DNA from: Dialister hominis
GTDB lineage: Bacteria > Bacillota > Negativicutes > Veillonellales > Dialisteraceae
Direction of reading: 5' to 3'
Length of the DNA stretch: 64,000 nt
Assembly: GCF_007164725.1 (NCBI RefSeq)
Contig: NZ_AP019697.1
Span: 301,501 to 365,500 of the forward strand
A program made the position numbers and the translations under genes. The notes under the pieces were generated by a model, which searched no databases, had not been told where the DNA came from, and worked only from the letters and a program-made list of their open reading frames with translations. Shown piece by piece: positions 61,579 to 64,000 of this stretch (its first letter is position 1; each line of letters begins with the position of its first letter).

Positions 61579-62337
61579 CTATTTTTCTTTCTTCTCTTTG
61601 TCTGCTGTCTGGCTGCCGGCTACGGTTTTGGCGAAGGAGGCGAGGGTGTCGAGAAGATTTTCGGCGGCGTTTTTCTTGTCTTTGTTTGATTTCTTGATGG
61701 TGACTTTCTTTCGGCCATCTTTGGCTGTGGTCATGACGCCCGGGGTCTTGATGCCGCCCGGTGCGGATTCTCCTCCGACGGTGGGTCTCTGGTCGTCTTT
61801 CATGTAGTCTGGCTCTACGTCATCGGCCGTGGCTGCGGGGATGATGGCGGGCTTTCCATTGACATTTGCTTCAGTCGGAAGGGAATAGAGGGCGTCCTTG
61901 ACGGGCGCGGGGCTCTCCTTTTCCTTTGCCATTTTCGCTTCATGCTCTTTCATTGCAGCGAGGACAAGGTTGTCGACGGGTTCGGGCTCTGCTTTGGCAG
62001 GGAGTACGTCGATGGTGATGACAGTGCTTTCGCCTTTATCGGACGTGCTTGTGGAAATGGAGGAAACAGCGACGTCTGCATTTTCACTGTTTTCATTGTT
62101 TTCTTCTTCCTGAGGTGCTGGTTCCTGTGTTTCCTCAGCCGTATTTTCCGAAGGTTCCTGTGTATCGGATGGAGTGATGGAGACGGTGACGGGCGGATTT
62201 TCCTGCTGAGTTCTTGCGGCCGCGTCGGGGCGTCCGTAGGCGTCTACGCCGTCTTCGGCAAAGGCAGTTCCCATGGCGGGAAGGATCGTGAGAGCAAGCG
62301 CAGTCAGGAGGGCTGCGGCAAGTCGTTTATGGTTCAT
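61579..62337 (-). CDS. Secreted low-complexity protein of unknown function
   Basis: A 252-residue protein with an N-terminal signal peptide (cleavage after about residue 27, GTAFA). The rest is mostly disordered: an acidic Glu/Gln/Asn/Pro-rich block (residues 40-85), a short beta-like segment (STVITIDVLPAKAEPEP) and a Lys-rich tail (KVTIKKSNKDKKNA, ending KEKKEK). ATG 62337 with AAGGA is preferred to an upstream ATG at 62358 without RBS. A periplasmic or surface linker protein is likely. It diverges from the carboxylesterase gene. Confidence 0.6.
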   Translation of the reverse strand: MNHKRLAAALLTALALTILPAMGTAFAEDGVDAYGRPDAAARTQQENPPVTVSITPSDTQEPSENTAEETQEPAPQEEENNENSENADVAVSSISTSTSDKGESTVITIDVLPAKAEPEPVDNLVLAAMKEHEAKMAKEKESPAPVKDALYSLPTEANVNGKPAIIPAATADDVEPDYMKDDQRPTVGGESAPGGIKTPGVMTTAKDGRKKVTIKKSNKDKKNAAENLLDTLASFAKTVAGSQTADKEKKEK

Positions 62338-62462
62338 GGATGAGTATCCTTCTTTCATTAGTGTTTGCTTATTATTATATACTGGTGAGCAAATTTCCTC
62401 CTGTTATCCGCGTGATTTTGCCTGATAGTATTTCTGCATAAGACGCAGGAGCACGCAGGTAG

Positions 62463-62468
62463 TATACT
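62463..62468 (+). promoter_or_regulatory. Likely -10 box of the carboxylesterase gene
   Basis: TATACT, 38 nt before the start codon; no convincing -35 seen. Confidence 0.35.
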
Positions 62469-62506
62469 GAATTCATGATTTTAATAATGAATCAGGAGGG
62501 ATAGAT

Positions 62507-64000
62507 ATGAAAGGGAAACAATGGATTCTGGCGGCCATGGCTGCCGCCGCTCTTGTCATGCCGCTGTCTTCTTATGCGGCTGCTGCACCGCAGGCAAGTC
62601 CTGCTGCCGTCACGCAGAAGGCGCAAGTGCCGGCTCCGGCGTATGCGGATTCGACGCTGCAGGCGACAAGGTACGGCCTTCTTCAGGGCGCGCAGGAAGG
62701 CGATGATTTCGTCTGGCGCGGTGTGCCTTACGGCCAGGCAGAGCGCTGGAAAACTCCGGAAAATCCTTCTTCCTGGACGGGCGTGCGCGATGCGCTGAAG
62801 ACAGGCCCGATGGGAACGCAGGAAACGGCCAAGGGCGTGAAGGGCGTAGAAAGCTGCCTCAATCTCGATATTTTCCGTCCGGCTACGAAGGAACAGAATC
62901 TTCCGGTTCTTTACTTCATTCACGGCGGCAATAACCAGAATGGCGCTGCCGATCAGGTGAACCTCTCGCAGTTTGCCAAGAGAGCGAACGTCGTTGCCGT
63001 CAGCATCAATTACCGCCTGGGGGCTCTCGGCTACAATCCGCTCCCGGCTGTCCATCATGGCACGAAGGTGGAGAGCTCAGGAAATTACGGTTTCCTGGAT
63101 GCCCTGCAGGGCCTTGACTGGGTCAAGGAAAACATCGCAAACTTCGGCGGCAATCCGGACAATATCACTGTCTCGGGCTTCTCCTCTGGCGGCCGCGATG
63201 TGATGGCGCTCCTCATTTCACCGGAAGCAAAGGGGAAATTCCAGAAAGCCATTTCCTTCAGCGGCGGCATGACGACCTCCGACCCGTCCTGGGCCATCGG
63301 CATCTATGCCAAAGCCTTCGCTCCGCTCGTCGTCGCTGACGGCGTGAAGCCAAATAAAAAAGAAGCCATCGCATGGCTGAAGAAGGATACACCGGAAGTC
63401 GCCAAATACCTGAACGGCCTTCAGGCAGAACGCATTGCGACGGCCTTTGGCCACGCAGGCATCCGCATGGCAGCCTTCCCGCACCTCTTCACTGACGGCA
63501 CCGTCCTTCCGAAAGACGGATTCAAGACGAAGAAATGGAATGAAGTGCCGCTCATCATGACGACCGGTACAGATGAATTCTCCCTCTACACGAGAATAAA
63601 TCCTTACTTCGCACCATCCGTCAAGGACAAGACCGTCTTCACCGATGAAAAGAAATATGCAGAATTCACTTTCTCCAAGAAGTACGGCAGTGAAATGTAC
63701 CGCCTCTTCAACGCAGAAGCTTCTGCTGAGCAGATGCTCGACCGCTACAAAGCGCCAATCTATACCATGACGATTGCTTACGGAAATAATCCTGAACTCG
63801 TAGGCCCGGAAACCGCCTTCCTCTCCGGCTCCGTCCATGGCATCTGGATCCCGTTCGTCACCGGCTATGCGACATCCACAACCGCATCCTATCCGAAAGG
63901 CTCCCTCGACAACCCGGGCGCCCTCGATCTCACAAGAAAAGTCCAGCAGTACATCGGAAACTTCATGTGGGACGGCAACCCGAATGGCCAGGGACTCCCG
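62507..64000 (+). CDS. Secreted type B carboxylesterase (3' end outside window)
   Basis: An open frame of 498 codons running off the window end. Signal peptide (cleavage after about residue 25). The alpha/beta-hydrolase of the carboxylesterase B family shows VPYGQAERWKTP, ESCLNLDIFRP, the oxyanion hole in FIHGGNNQNG, SINYRLGALGY, and the nucleophile Ser in VSGFSSGGRDVM (usual GESAGG). The acidic residue is probably in TGTDEFSLY and the histidine in GSVHGIWIPF. It may hydrolyse esters in the periplasm or outside. RBS CAGGAGGG. Confidence 0.88.
   Translation, partial: MKGKQWILAAMAAAALVMPLSSYAAAAPQASPAAVTQKAQVPAPAYADSTLQATRYGLLQGAQEGDDFVWRGVPYGQAERWKTPENPSSWTGVRDALKTGPMGTQETAKGVKGVESCLNLDIFRPATKEQNLPVLYFIHGGNNQNGAADQVNLSQFAKRANVVAVSINYRLGALGYNPLPAVHHGTKVESSGNYGFLDALQGLDWVKENIANFGGNPDNITVSGFSSGGRDVMALLISPEAKGKFQKAISFSGGMTTSDPSWAIGIYAKAFAPLVVADGVKPNKKEAIAWLKKDTPEVAKYLNGLQAERIATAFGHAGIRMAAFPHLFTDGTVLPKDGFKTKKWNEVPLIMTTGTDEFSLYTRINPYFAPSVKDKTVFTDEKKYAEFTFSKKYGSEMYRLFNAEASAEQMLDRYKAPIYTMTIAYGNNPELVGPETAFLSGSVHGIWIPFVTGYATSTTASYPKGSLDNPGALDLTRKVQQYIGNFMWDGNPNGQGLP

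Overview
The window suggests a diderm Firmicute of the Negativicutes, most likely a Dialister- or Megasphaera-like member of the Veillonellales. Genes for making and exporting lipopolysaccharide (an msbA end, waaA, lpxK, all four Kdo genes, an LpxL-type acyltransferase, lptC, lptA, lptB and an LptF/G permease) sit beside Firmicute-style genes: SigA-type rpoD, ylbF, ylxR/ylxQ between nusA and infB, and a groESL operon with a perfect CIRCE operator. The genus is inferred from gene content; no 16S gene is present.

Layout. Positions 1-12.4 kb hold an outer-membrane supercluster: lipid A/Kdo synthesis, then the Lpt transport machine, then a DUF3084 protein and a YqgF-like nuclease, many joined by ATGA or TGATG overlaps. 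Two tRNA genes, rpoD, rplS and a trmL-ylbF-murB operon follow (12.4-17 kb). Next comes a 2.1 kb accessory segment with an IS110-family element (17.0-19.2 kb), groES-groEL, a DUF488 gene and rlmI, an IS1182-family element (23.1-24.9 kb), and a DUF2939 membrane protein with an aldehyde dehydrogenase on the minus strand. A pair of CobT paralogues resembling phenol-activating ArsA/ArsB is followed by a short LarC-like gene (27.3-30.1 kb). Three stacked promoters drive a ten-gene tRNA cluster (30.25-31.4 kb).

From 31.6 to 44.6 kb lie replication and translation genes: polA-coaE-lytic transglycosylase, then rimP-nusA-ylxR-ylxQ-infB and rbfA-nrnA-truB-ribF. After an AT-rich gap containing a 32-codon small ORF come an aminotransferase, a rhodanese lipoprotein, a zinc-ribbon protein, a ybgC-type thioesterase, murI, a CofE-like ligase, a hydroxyacid dehydrogenase, a polysaccharide deacetylase-like protein, a short-chain dehydrogenase and a large coiled-coil membrane protein.

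The strongest sign of horizontal transfer is at 55.6-60.1 kb. A frameshifted ISL3-family element abuts a 5'-truncated pglZ, followed by a full-length brxL: the tail of a BREX phage-defence locus. This part looks AT-richer than its surroundings by eye. The window ends with a CytX-like transporter, a secreted low-complexity protein and the first 498 codons of a secreted type B carboxylesterase.

No CRISPR array, prophage or rRNA gene was seen. The most notable items are the ArsAB-like pair with its LarC-like neighbour, the decayed BREX locus, the long structured leader of the IS110 element (a candidate bridge RNA), a shared 15-16 bp inverted repeat around both insertion regions, and the 32-codon ORF.
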